The notes under the pieces were generated by a model, which had not been told where the DNA came from, made no database searches, and saw only the letters and a list, made by a program, of their open reading frames with translations. 64,000 nt of DNA from Faecalibacterium sp. An121. GTDB taxonomy: Bacteria > Bacillota > Clostridia > Oscillospirales > Ruminococcaceae. Made by a program: the position numbers and the translations under genes. Location of the stretch: positions 102,022 to 166,021 of the forward strand of contig NZ_NFLM01000003.1 in the NCBI RefSeq assembly GCF_002160915.1, in the 5' to 3' direction. Below, piece by piece: positions 25,967 through 33,402 of this stretch (positions are counted from its first letter, which is position 1; each line of letters opens with the position of its first letter).

Positions 25967-26824
25967 ATGGGCTTGAAAGTGCTGTACATAGACCAGCTTC
26001 TGCTGGTGAATTTTGCGGCTGCCGCGGCATTCCTGCTGGCGGCGGGGCTGCTGGCCGGGGTGCGCTGCACCGGGCCGCGGCTGGTGCTGGGATCGGCCTT
26101 TGGGGCGGCGTGCTGCCTGGTGCTGCTGGCGCCGGCCCTGCCCTGGCCGGCCGCCCTGCTCTATAAGGGGGCCACCGGGGCGGCGTGTGCCGCCCTGACC
26201 TTCGGCTGGCCGGGCGCCAGGGTGTTTTTGCGGCTGTGCGGGTGGTTTTTGACCCTCAATCTGCTGCTCACCGGGGCCGCTGCGGCCCTGCCGGGGGGCC
26301 ATGCGGCCAACCTCACCGCCTATCTGGACATCACGCCGGGCCGGCTGCTGCTGGCGGTGGCGGGGGTCTATCTGGGGGTGCGGGCTTTGCTGCGCTTTTT
26401 GGGCAAGCCGGGCCAGGCGGCGGTCCCCGCCCAGCTGGAACTGCTGGGGGTCAGGATGGATGTTCTGGCCTTCTACGACAGCGGTTTCACGCTGGCCGAC
26501 CCGGTATCGGGGCGTGCGGTGGTGCTGGTGCGCTACGACGCGGTGCGCTCCGCGCTGCCCGCCGGCTGCCAAAAGAGCCTGGACGGAGCCCTGGGCCGCA
26601 CCGATGCCCTGCCCGATCCTGGCCTGGGGCTGCGGTATCTGGTCTGCGGCACCATCGCGGGGCGCACTCTGCTGCCCGCTGTGCCCGGGGCCGTCCTGAC
26701 GCGGCGGGCCGGGGGCCGCACCTGGCGGGAGGAAGGGCTGCTGGCCGCCTTCTGCACCGGGGGCGCCGGGGAGGGCTGGACGCTGCTGCTGGGGAGCGGG
26801 CTGGCCGGACGAATGGGCCTGTAA
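25967..26824 (+). CDS. spoIIGA: sporulation sigma-E factor-processing peptidase SpoIIGA
   Basis: 285-aa membrane aspartic protease that removes the pro-sequence of sigma-E in the mother cell after SpoIIR signalling. Five hydrophobic helices fill the first 145 residues. The protease domain has the catalytic motif YDSGFTLADPVSG near residue 170, equivalent to the D-T/S-G-N-x-L-x-D-P motif of B. subtilis SpoIIGA. The gene directly precedes sigE, the classical pairing. The upstream SD is weak. Here the cluster is not linked to ftsA-ftsZ but to a tRNA gene. Confidence 0.92.
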   Translation: MGLKVLYIDQLLLVNFAAAAAFLLAAGLLAGVRCTGPRLVLGSAFGAACCLVLLAPALPWPAALLYKGATGAACAALTFGWPGARVFLRLCGWFLTLNLLLTGAAAALPGGHAANLTAYLDITPGRLLLAVAGVYLGVRALLRFLGKPGQAAVPAQLELLGVRMDVLAFYDSGFTLADPVSGRAVVLVRYDAVRSALPAGCQKSLDGALGRTDALPDPGLGLRYLVCGTIAGRTLLPAVPGAVLTRRAGGRTWREEGLLAAFCTGGAGEGWTLLLGSGLAGRMGL

Positions 26825-26848
26825 CAGGAAAAAGGGGGTATTTGTCGG

Positions 26849-27562
26849 ATGCTGCGCTGGATCAGGGAATTTGTTGTTTTTTGCAGGGGGCTGCTGGACC
26901 GGGCCGCGGCCTTTGGCTCGGTCCACTATCTCACCGGGGGGCCCAGCCTGCCGGTGCCGCTGCTGCCCGAGGAGGAAAAGGTCCTGCTGGACCGGATGGC
27001 CGCCGGGGACCGGGACGCCCGGGACGCGCTGATCACCCACAATCTGCGGCTGGTGGTGTACCTGTCCCGGAAGTTCGAGTCCAGCGGGGTGCCCCCCGAG
27101 GACCTGGTGTCCATCGGCACCATCGGGCTGATCAAGGCGGTCAACACCTTCACCCCGGGCCGGAACATCAAGCTGGCCACCTACGCCAGCCGCTGCATTG
27201 GCAACGAGATCCTGATGTACCTGCGCAAGACCTCCAACCGCCGCCAGGAGGCCAGCATCGACGAGCCGCTCAATGTGGACAGCGACGGCAACGAGCTGCT
27301 TTTGTCCGACGTGCTGGGCACCGACGAGAACCAGGTGGGCCAGCGCCTGGAACAGGACGCCGAGCGGGCGGTGCTGCGGCAGTCTGTGGCGCGGCTGTCC
27401 GACCGGGAACGGCAGATCATGGAGCTGCGCTTCGGCCTGGTGGACGGAGTGGAGCGCACCCAGAAGGAGGCGGCCGACGCCATCGGCATCAGCCAGAGCT
27501 ATATCTCCCGGCTGGAAAAGCGGATCATCCGGGATCTGCGCCGCCAGCTGGAACAGTATTGA
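26849..27562 (+). CDS. sigE: RNA polymerase sporulation sigma factor sigma-E
   Basis: 237 aa. The short N-terminal pro-sequence ([17 protein letters not shown]...) is followed by YLTGG and PLPLL-type spacing as in B. subtilis pro-sigma-E. Region 2 ([35 protein letters not shown]), region 2.4 ([20 protein letters not shown]) and region 4 ([10 protein letters not shown]) are nearly identical to the family. It is the early mother-cell sigma factor, activated by SpoIIGA encoded 24 nt upstream. Confidence 0.97.
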   Translation: MLRWIREFVVFCRGLLDRAAAFGSVHYLTGGPSLPVPLLPEEEKVLLDRMAAGDRDARDALITHNLRLVVYLSRKFESSGVPPEDLVSIGTIGLIKAVNTFTPGRNIKLATYASRCIGNEILMYLRKTSNRRQEASIDEPLNVDSDGNELLLSDVLGTDENQVGQRLEQDAERAVLRQSVARLSDRERQIMELRFGLVDGVERTQKEAADAIGISQSYISRLEKRIIRDLRRQLEQY

Positions 27563-27585
27563 ACGACCCTGCCGTGATTTCCCAT

Positions 27586-27615
27586 GCATGAACCTCGGGC
27601 CCCCCGGCCATACTT
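27586..27615 (+). promoter_or_regulatory. candidate sigma-F/sigma-G promoter for sigG
   Basis: GCATG at 27586 and CATACTT at 27609 are 18 nt apart, close to the B. subtilis forespore consensus. It lies in the short gap between sigE and sigG, where B. subtilis also has a forespore promoter. Confidence 0.5.
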
Positions 27616-27644
27616 CCCGCAGGAAGCAGACCGGGAGGTGCAGG

Positions 27645-28418
27645 ATGTATCACAAAGTGGAACTGTGCGGCGTGGACACTGCCGCGCTGCCGGTGCTGGA
27701 TGAAGAAGAAAAGCGGACCCTGCTCACCGCCGCCCGGGCAGGGGACAAGGAAGCCCGCCGCCGGATGATCGAGGGCAACCTGCGGCTGGTGCTGGCGGTG
27801 GTGCAGCGGTTTGCCCAGCGGGGCGAGAACCTGGATGACCTGTTCCAGGTGGGCTGCATCGGTCTCATCAAGGCCATCGACCACTTCGACCCCGCCCAGG
27901 AGGTGCGGTTTTCCACCTACGGCGTGCCCATGATCCTGGGGGAGATACGGCGGTTCCTGCGGGACAACAATACGCTGCGGGTCAGCCGTTCCCTGCGGGA
28001 TACCGCCTGCCGCGCCATGCAGGCCCGGGAACAGCTGGAAAAGCAGCTGGACCGGGAACCCACCCTGAACGAGATCAGCGCCGCCCTGGGTCTGTCCCGC
28101 CGGGAAGTCACCGCCGCCCTGGAATCCGTGGTGGAACCGGTCAGCCTGGAAGAACCCCTTTACAGCGACGGCGGGGACGCGGTGTACCTGATGGACCAGG
28201 TGAAGGCCCCCGATGGGGAGGACAGCTGGATCAGCGGGCTGGAGTTCCGACAGACGGTCCACAGCCTGTCTGTCCGGGAACGCAGGATCATGGAGCTGCG
28301 CTATCTGATGGGCAAAACCCAGATGGAGGTGGCCCGGGAGATCGGCATCAGCCAGGCCCAGGTCAGCCGCCTGGAAAAAAGCGCCCTGGATCAGTTCCGC
28401 CAGGGACAGAGCAGCTGA
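27645..28418 (+). CDS. sigG: RNA polymerase sporulation sigma factor sigma-G
   Basis: 257 aa. The N-terminal KVELCGVDTAALPVL segment is diagnostic for sigma-G, followed by NLRLVLAVVQRFAQRGENLD, FSTYGVPMILGEIRRFLRDN and the helix-turn-helix GISQAQVSRLEK. It drives late forespore genes. The start is ATG 27645 with GGGAGGTG 5 nt upstream. It follows sigE by 82 nt with its own forespore-type promoter in between. Confidence 0.97.
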   Translation: MYHKVELCGVDTAALPVLDEEEKRTLLTAARAGDKEARRRMIEGNLRLVLAVVQRFAQRGENLDDLFQVGCIGLIKAIDHFDPAQEVRFSTYGVPMILGEIRRFLRDNNTLRVSRSLRDTACRAMQAREQLEKQLDREPTLNEISAALGLSRREVTAALESVVEPVSLEEPLYSDGGDAVYLMDQVKAPDGEDSWISGLEFRQTVHSLSVRERRIMELRYLMGKTQMEVAREIGISQAQVSRLEKSALDQFRQGQSS

Positions 28419-28465
28419 AGGCCTGTCCGCCGCCGATCCGATCCCATATCATGGACCAAACTGCA

Positions 28466-28507
28466 CCCGGCCGGGAGGCTCTGCCGCCCCAGCCGGGGCT
28501 TTTTTAT
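28466..28507 (+). terminator. intrinsic terminator after sigG
   Basis: CCCGGC ... GCCGGG stem followed by GCTTTTTTATTT. Confidence 0.8.
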
Positions 28508-28619
28508 TTGTAAAGGGCAAAAAACGCATAACGAATGGTAATACTGCCGACAAAAATTACAAGATTGCAGGACAGGCGGCGAAAACTGCCGCCCGGCGGG
28601 TAAGCTGGGCGGCAGCGGT
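28508..28619 (-). terminator. short intergenic stretch with the spoIIID terminator
   Basis: The gap between the convergent sigG and spoIIID genes. On the minus strand CTGCCGCCC ... GGGCGGCAG (28586-28615) is followed by TTTTCG, an intrinsic terminator for spoIIID. Nothing else was recognised. Confidence 0.75.
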
Positions 28620-28892
28620 TCAGTGTGCAGGATGGGCCGTGTGGTGCAGACGGCTGTATTTTTCCCGGGTGGCCGCGCCGCCCCGCAGGTGACGCTCAGC
28701 CTTGTTGCGGGCCAATATGGCCTGTACCTGCCGGAACAGGGTGGGACTGATCCCCCTCAGCCGCCAGGACACGTCCTTGTGTACCGTGGATTTGCTGCAC
28801 CCGAAAGCAGCGGCAGCCGCCCGCACGGTGGCGCCGTGCTGTACGATGTATTCCCCCAGCAGGACCGCCCGCTGGACCGGATCACCTTTCAT
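28620..28892 (-). CDS. spoIIID: sporulation transcriptional regulator SpoIIID
   Basis: 90-aa helix-turn-helix regulator of mother-cell genes. The core (GEYIVQHGATVRAAAAAFGCSKSTVHKDVSWRL) and the C-terminal basic HLRGGAATREKY segment match B. subtilis SpoIIID closely. The ATG at 28892 is chosen because GGGAGGGAAA lies just upstream; the longer open frame to 29021 has no RBS. It faces sigG convergently. A sigma-E-like promoter lies upstream, as expected. Confidence 0.95.
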   Translation of the reverse strand: MKGDPVQRAVLLGEYIVQHGATVRAAAAAFGCSKSTVHKDVSWRLRGISPTLFRQVQAILARNKAERHLRGGAATREKYSRLHHTAHPAH

Positions 28893-28919
28893 ACCTTTCC
28901 CTCCCCCTCTCCTTTTTAT

Positions 28920-28946
28920 AAGGTATGCGGAGAGGGAAAACGGTAT
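28920..28946 (-). promoter_or_regulatory. candidate sigma-E promoter of spoIIID
   Basis: On the minus strand ATA (28946-28944) and CATACCTT (28927-28920) are 16 nt apart, near the sigma-E consensus. B. subtilis spoIIID is sigma-E dependent. Confidence 0.45.
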
Positions 28947-29027
28947 GCGGACCGCACAGGGGGAGGTGGGGGCGTCCGACAGGATAATCAGCCGGAACGT
29001 TCTGTGTGCTTCCGCTTCCATCGACGC

Positions 29028-29055
29028 AAAAGGCCCCCGGAGGCTCTCCGGGGGC
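29028..29055 (-). terminator. intrinsic terminator after the flavoprotein gene
   Basis: GCCCCCGGAG and CTCCGGGGGC form a perfect 10-bp stem with a 3-nt loop, followed on the minus strand by TTTTG. Confidence 0.9.
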
Positions 29056-29090
29056 GCAGCATGGATAAAATCGACCGGCAGGTGGCTCGA

Positions 29091-31031
29091 TCACAGAGCG
29101 GCCAGGGTCTTGGCGATGTTATAGCCAAAGGTCACACAGCGGCTGTGGCTCAGGCAGTTCTCGTTGTGGGGGTAGGTGCCGGAGAACATACTGCCGGACA
29201 CGTTGCCGATGGCGTACAGGCCGGGGATGGGCTGGGCGTTGGTGTCCAGCACTTCGCTGGACGGCGTGATCTGGAGGCCGCCGGCGGTGCACAGGCAGGA
29301 CGCCATCTCCTTGGTGGCATAGAAGGGGGCCGTGTCGATGCGGTGCATCATCCGGCCGGGGAAGTGGAAGTCGCTGTCCTCGCCGGCATCGCACATCTCG
29401 TTCCAGTGCTCGATGGAGGCGACAAAGGCGTCCACCGGCACGCCCATCTTTTCGGCCAGTTCTTCCAGGGTATCGGCGGTCAGGGCGTTTTCGCTGGTGG
29501 CGGCGCCGGCCCAGACTTCCTTGGGACCGTAGCAGCTGGACGAGGGGGTCCAGATGCTGTCCACGATCTCATTGATGTTGGCGTCCACGATGTAATAGCA
29601 GTAAGCGCCGGGCTGCGCCTGGATGGCGTTGGCCAGATGGTTGTAAGCCTCGTACTCCGCGGTGAAGCGGACGCCCCGCTTATTGACCCGCAGGTAGGGC
29701 ATCAGCTGCTGGGGATCCAGCATCAGAGGATGGGGGTATTCATCTTCCATTGCGCCGATGGCCTTGGCCATTTCGTGGCCGTCGCCGGTGTTGGTCTTGG
29801 TGCCGTTCATCCAGTCGCCCAGGGCCAGGTCACGGGGACGGCAGCAGGCGGCCAGCTTGGCCGGGTTGAATTCGTAGCCGCCGGTGGCCAGCACGACGCC
29901 CTTGGCGGTCAGGTATTTGACATAGCCGCTCTCGCCCTTGGCAATGGCGCCGATGACCTTGTCGCCCTCGGTCACCAGCTGGACCACGGGGGTATTGAAC
30001 AGGACGGTGGCGCCTGCCGCAGTGATCTTCTCCTGCAGCTTGGCCGCGATCTCGTCGGTGGCCAGAGGGATATTGATGGAGGTGTTCCAGCTGCGGCTCA
30101 GGCTCAGCACATCGTAAGCGTCGGTAAAATCCGGGAAATCCCCCGCATTGAAGGTCAGGCGGTACTGCTCGATGGGGATCTCCAGCTCATCCAGGAACCA
30201 GTCCACTGCCTCGTCGCAGGTATCGATCCACTTCTGGTAGACGCTCTGCTCGCCGCGGTAGGCGCAGTTGACCATGGCGTCATCCAGCCACTCTCGGGTA
30301 TCGAACTGCACGCCGTACATCTGGTGCACTTTGTCGTGGAAGGCGCCCATCGTGGCGCTGCGCCAGGTGGGGGAAGCGCCCTTTTCCAGAGCGACCACGT
30401 CCAGACCCTGCTCTGCGCAGGCCAGGGCGGCCGCCATGCCCGCAGGCCCCTGGCCGCAGACCAGCACGTCGATGTTCACGGTCTCTGCAATGTCGCTGTC
30501 CGCAATGGGATCGGCCACAAAGGCGATCTCGCCCTGGCCGGCTGCAGGGACGCCCTCCAGGTTTTCCTCACAGGAGGGGAAGCCGTTTACCACTTCCTGG
30601 GCCGGGGCGGTCTGAGCGGGCTGCTCGGAGGCGACCCCCATGGCCTGGCTGATGCAGTCGGCGGCGGCCTGCTTGACGGCGTCGGAGGTGAAGGTGGCCC
30701 CGGCGACGGTATCGATCTCGGCGCTCTGGGCGTCCAGCAGGGCCTGCTGGAAATCGGCGGCAGAGTCGCGGGCCAGGTCGATGGTCTCGTTGGAGGTGTC
30801 CACCGTGACCTCTGTGATGGAAGTCTCGGTGAAGGTCATGGTGACGGTCACTTCCGCCATGCCGGTCGCCTTGGCGGTGTAGGTGCCGGGCGTGTAAACG
30901 GCTGCGCCCGAAGGCGAGGAAGCGGCCGTCGAACTGGCGCTTTCACAGGCGCTGATGGCGCCGGCGGTGACACCGCTCATGGCCGCAGCCGCTGCGATTT
31001 TCAAAAAGCCTTTGCGGGAAACTTTTTTCAT
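29091..31031 (-). CDS. exported flavoprotein reductase (fumarate/urocanate reductase family) with FMN-binding domain
   Basis: 646 aa. Signal region KKVSRKGFLKIAAAAAMSG with a twin Arg/Lys motif and a lipobox-like SAC suggests an exported lipoprotein. An FMN-binding domain (about 45-130) has GATFTS, the site where ApbE attaches FMN to Thr. The C-terminal half is a FAD domain of the fumarate-reductase group (VLVCGQGPAGMAAALACAEQGLDV, VLATGGYEFN, CTAGGLQITPSSEVLD). Such enzymes use small organic acceptors in anaerobic respiration; the substrate cannot be read from sequence. ApbE and electron donors are not in the window. The ATG at 31031 follows AAAGGA. Divergent from a LysR gene. Confidence 0.88.
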   Translation of the reverse strand: MKKVSRKGFLKIAAAAAMSGVTAGAISACESASSTAASSPSGAAVYTPGTYTAKATGMAEVTVTMTFTETSITEVTVDTSNETIDLARDSAADFQQALLDAQSAEIDTVAGATFTSDAVKQAAADCISQAMGVASEQPAQTAPAQEVVNGFPSCEENLEGVPAAGQGEIAFVADPIADSDIAETVNIDVLVCGQGPAGMAAALACAEQGLDVVALEKGASPTWRSATMGAFHDKVHQMYGVQFDTREWLDDAMVNCAYRGEQSVYQKWIDTCDEAVDWFLDELEIPIEQYRLTFNAGDFPDFTDAYDVLSLSRSWNTSINIPLATDEIAAKLQEKITAAGATVLFNTPVVQLVTEGDKVIGAIAKGESGYVKYLTAKGVVLATGGYEFNPAKLAACCRPRDLALGDWMNGTKTNTGDGHEMAKAIGAMEDEYPHPLMLDPQQLMPYLRVNKRGVRFTAEYEAYNHLANAIQAQPGAYCYYIVDANINEIVDSIWTPSSSCYGPKEVWAGAATSENALTADTLEELAEKMGVPVDAFVASIEHWNEMCDAGEDSDFHFPGRMMHRIDTAPFYATKEMASCLCTAGGLQITPSSEVLDTNAQPIPGLYAIGNVSGSMFSGTYPHNENCLSHSRCVTFGYNIAKTLAAL

Positions 31032-31096
31032 CTTGCAATCGTCCTTTCTGTTTCTCTTTCCGGCGGCTCCCATTGCGTCTTTGCGGCAAAGGGAGT

Positions 31097-31140
31097 ATAC
31101 TGATACCATCAGTATATCCTGATTGATAAGCTTTTGACAA
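31097..31140 (-). promoter_or_regulatory. reductase promoter overlapped by a LysR-type dyad
   Basis: On the minus strand TTGTCA (31140-31135) and TATACT (31116-31111) with an 18-nt spacer. The perfect dyad ATACTGAT-ACC-ATCAGTAT (31097-31115) overlaps the -10 element, a likely operator for the divergent LysR protein. Confidence 0.65.
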
Positions 31141-31251
31141 GCACTTTTTTCTTTCATGGTTACAATTTGCGGTTGTAGCCATCTGCGGCTTTCTTTTCTT
31201 GTCCCCGCTGCCCGTTTTTTGCTGCCGATGCCGGCTACAGGAGGCCTTTTC

Positions 31252-32133
31252 ATGGACCACAAGCAGCTCAGATTTTTCCGGAAGATCTGTGAAGAAAAAA
31301 GCATCAACCGTGCCGCGCAAAAACTTTTCATCAGCCAGCAGGCCCTGAGCAAATCCATTGCGAAGCTGGAGAAAGAGGTAGGGGTCCCTCTATTGGTGCG
31401 CACGCCCGAGGGGGTGCGGCTGACCGTTGCGGGCCAGCTGCTGGAACAGCGCGCCGGGCTGTATCTGGAGGAGCACGACGATATCCTGCGCCAGCTGCGC
31501 GCCACGCAGGAAGGACCCCACCTGCGGATCGGCTACTTTATGGGGCTGCTGCAGGAACTGCCGCCCCGGTTTTTCGGCCGCTTCATGGACGCCCACCCGG
31601 AGGTGAAGTTCCACTTTCACAGCTATACGGATACCGAACGCAGCCGTGCCTACCAGAACGACAACTGCGATCTGGTGATCAGCACCGCCCCTTTGGGGCA
31701 GGGGTTTGTGGAGCTGGCCTGCCTGAAAAACCCCATCGGCATCATCTTTTCCCGCTCCCATATCCTGCACGGCATCCCCGCGCCCTGCCTTTCGGACCTG
31801 AAAGACCTGCCCTTGATCACGCTGAACACCGAAAACCGCGCCCAGACCCAGCTTCTGGAGCTTCTGCAGGCTCATGGCCTCGTGGTGGATACGGTGCTTG
31901 GCGATGCGGACGGCGACCTTCTGGAGGAACTGCTCCAGCGTGGGTTCGTCTCCTTTTACGCGGGCAAGCGCAGCGCTTTGCCCGCCTGGATGGAATTCCG
32001 CTTTCTGACGGACCTGGATCTTGTTTGGGAGTTCTATATCTACGGCCGCCGGGGCCGCCGCCTCCTGCCGGTGGAAAAAGAACTGATCCGCTCCATCCTT
32101 GCGGCAGTGAGACCGGAAGAAGAACAGAGATGA
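31252..32133 (+). CDS. LysR-family transcriptional regulator
   Basis: 293 aa. N-terminal winged HTH (QLRFFRKICEEKSINRAAQKLFISQQALSKSIAKLE) and a periplasmic-binding-like effector domain. ATG 31252 is preceded by CAGGAGG. It is divergent from the flavoprotein reductase gene, and the dyad in the shared gap makes it the probable regulator of that gene in response to the reductase substrate (inference). The effector is unknown. Confidence 0.9.
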   Translation: MDHKQLRFFRKICEEKSINRAAQKLFISQQALSKSIAKLEKEVGVPLLVRTPEGVRLTVAGQLLEQRAGLYLEEHDDILRQLRATQEGPHLRIGYFMGLLQELPPRFFGRFMDAHPEVKFHFHSYTDTERSRAYQNDNCDLVISTAPLGQGFVELACLKNPIGIIFSRSHILHGIPAPCLSDLKDLPLITLNTENRAQTQLLELLQAHGLVVDTVLGDADGDLLEELLQRGFVSFYAGKRSALPAWMEFRFLTDLDLVWEFYIYGRRGRRLLPVEKELIRSILAAVRPEEEQR

Positions 32134-32188
32134 AAAGCTTTGAGGCAAAGCCGGGACGGCCCGGTCGCACCCTTTTGCATACCCGAGC

Positions 32189-32226
32189 AAAAAGCCCCGC
32201 AGCGAAAATCGCTGCGAGGCTTTTTG
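32189..32226. terminator. bidirectional terminator between lysR and the alcohol dehydrogenase
   Basis: AAAAAGCC-GCAGCG / CGCTGC-GGCTTTTT with an AAAAT loop serves both convergent transcripts. Confidence 0.88.
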
Positions 32227-32241
32227 TGTATGGATGGGGGA

Positions 32242-33390
32242 TCACATGGTCTGCTCGTACAGACGGATGATGTCCTTCACGCTGGTCTGACGGGGATTGG
32301 CGGGGATGTTGCCGCTCTTCATGGCGTCTTCGGCCATGGCGGGGATCTTGTCGGCGGTGACGCCCACCTGGCTGAGGGTGTCGGGGATGCCCAGATCCCG
32401 GTTCAGGCGGCGCAGCTCCTCCACCAGCATATCAGGGGTGAAGTGCTCGATGGGGCCTGTCTCCCGGCGGATGCAGCGGTAGATGACCTGGTAGCGGCCA
32501 TGGTCCGCCAGGGCATTGTAGGCCATGACGTTGGGCAGCAGGATCGAGTTGGCCACGCCGTGGGGCACATTGAAATAGCCGCTGACCGGGTGGCTCATGG
32601 CGTGGACGTTGCCCAGGCGGGCCCAGGCAAAGGAGATGCCTGCAAAGGTGGAGCCCAGCATCATGGCGCAGGCTGCCTCCTCGTCCTGACGGTTGGCCAC
32701 AAAGCGGCGCAGATTGCCGCCGATCAGCTCCATGGCTTTCTCAGCCATGGCGTCCGAGAAGGGGGTGGCGTTGCGGGAGATATAGGCTTCCACCGCATGG
32801 ATCAGGGCATCCACGCCGCAGGAGGCGGCGATCGAGGCGGGTGCGGTCATGATGAGGGTGGGGTCCAGCAGGGCGTACTTGGGCAGGATCTCATAGCTGA
32901 ACACCGACAGCTTGTAATTGCGGGCGGTGTCGGTGATGACGGCCGAGGCGGTGACCTCGCTGCCGGTGCCGGCCGTAGTGGGAATGGCGATCATGGGAAC
33001 GATGGGGCCGGGCACCTTGAAATTGCCTTCATAGTCGGTGATGGAGCCGCCGTAATTGGCCAGCACGCCGACTGCCTTGCCCACATCCATCGAGCTGCCG
33101 CCGCCCAGGGCAACAATGCTGGAGGCGCCGCAGCTCCGGTAGAGGGCGGCTGCCTCATTGACCACCTCGACGGTGGGGTTGGGCACCACATCCAGATAGG
33201 AAGTGCAGCTGATGCCGGCTGCCTCGATGATGTCCTGCACCTTTTTGACAACGCCGATCTTTTCCAGCCCGCGGTCAGATACAAGGAGCACGTGGTCCGA
33301 GCTGCTGGCCCGGAGCACCTCGGGCAGCTGGCTCAGACAGCCCATGCCGAAGCGGATGTCCTGGGGGACGGTGAAATGAAAGCTGTTCAT
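32242..33390 (-). CDS. iron-containing alcohol dehydrogenase (1,3-propanediol dehydrogenase-like)
   Basis: 382-aa group III Fe-ADH. NAD-binding GGGSSMDVGKAV, TTAGTGSEVT, and the metal-ligand region HAMSHPVSGYFNVPHGVANSILLP are intact. Directly downstream (12 nt) of the glycyl-radical diol dehydratase, it should reduce the aldehyde product: 3-hydroxypropionaldehyde to 1,3-propanediol if the dehydratase uses glycerol, or 3-sulfopropionaldehyde if it uses dihydroxypropanesulfonate. Either way it regenerates NAD+. Last gene of the glycerol operon. Confidence 0.9.
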   Translation of the reverse strand: MNSFHFTVPQDIRFGMGCLSQLPEVLRASSSDHVLLVSDRGLEKIGVVKKVQDIIEAAGISCTSYLDVVPNPTVEVVNEAAALYRSCGASSIVALGGGSSMDVGKAVGVLANYGGSITDYEGNFKVPGPIVPMIAIPTTAGTGSEVTASAVITDTARNYKLSVFSYEILPKYALLDPTLIMTAPASIAASCGVDALIHAVEAYISRNATPFSDAMAEKAMELIGGNLRRFVANRQDEEAACAMMLGSTFAGISFAWARLGNVHAMSHPVSGYFNVPHGVANSILLPNVMAYNALADHGRYQVIYRCIRRETGPIEHFTPDMLVEELRRLNRDLGIPDTLSQVGVTADKIPAMAEDAMKSGNIPANPRQTSVKDIIRLYEQTM

Positions 33391-33402
33391 GGATCTATCT
33401 CC

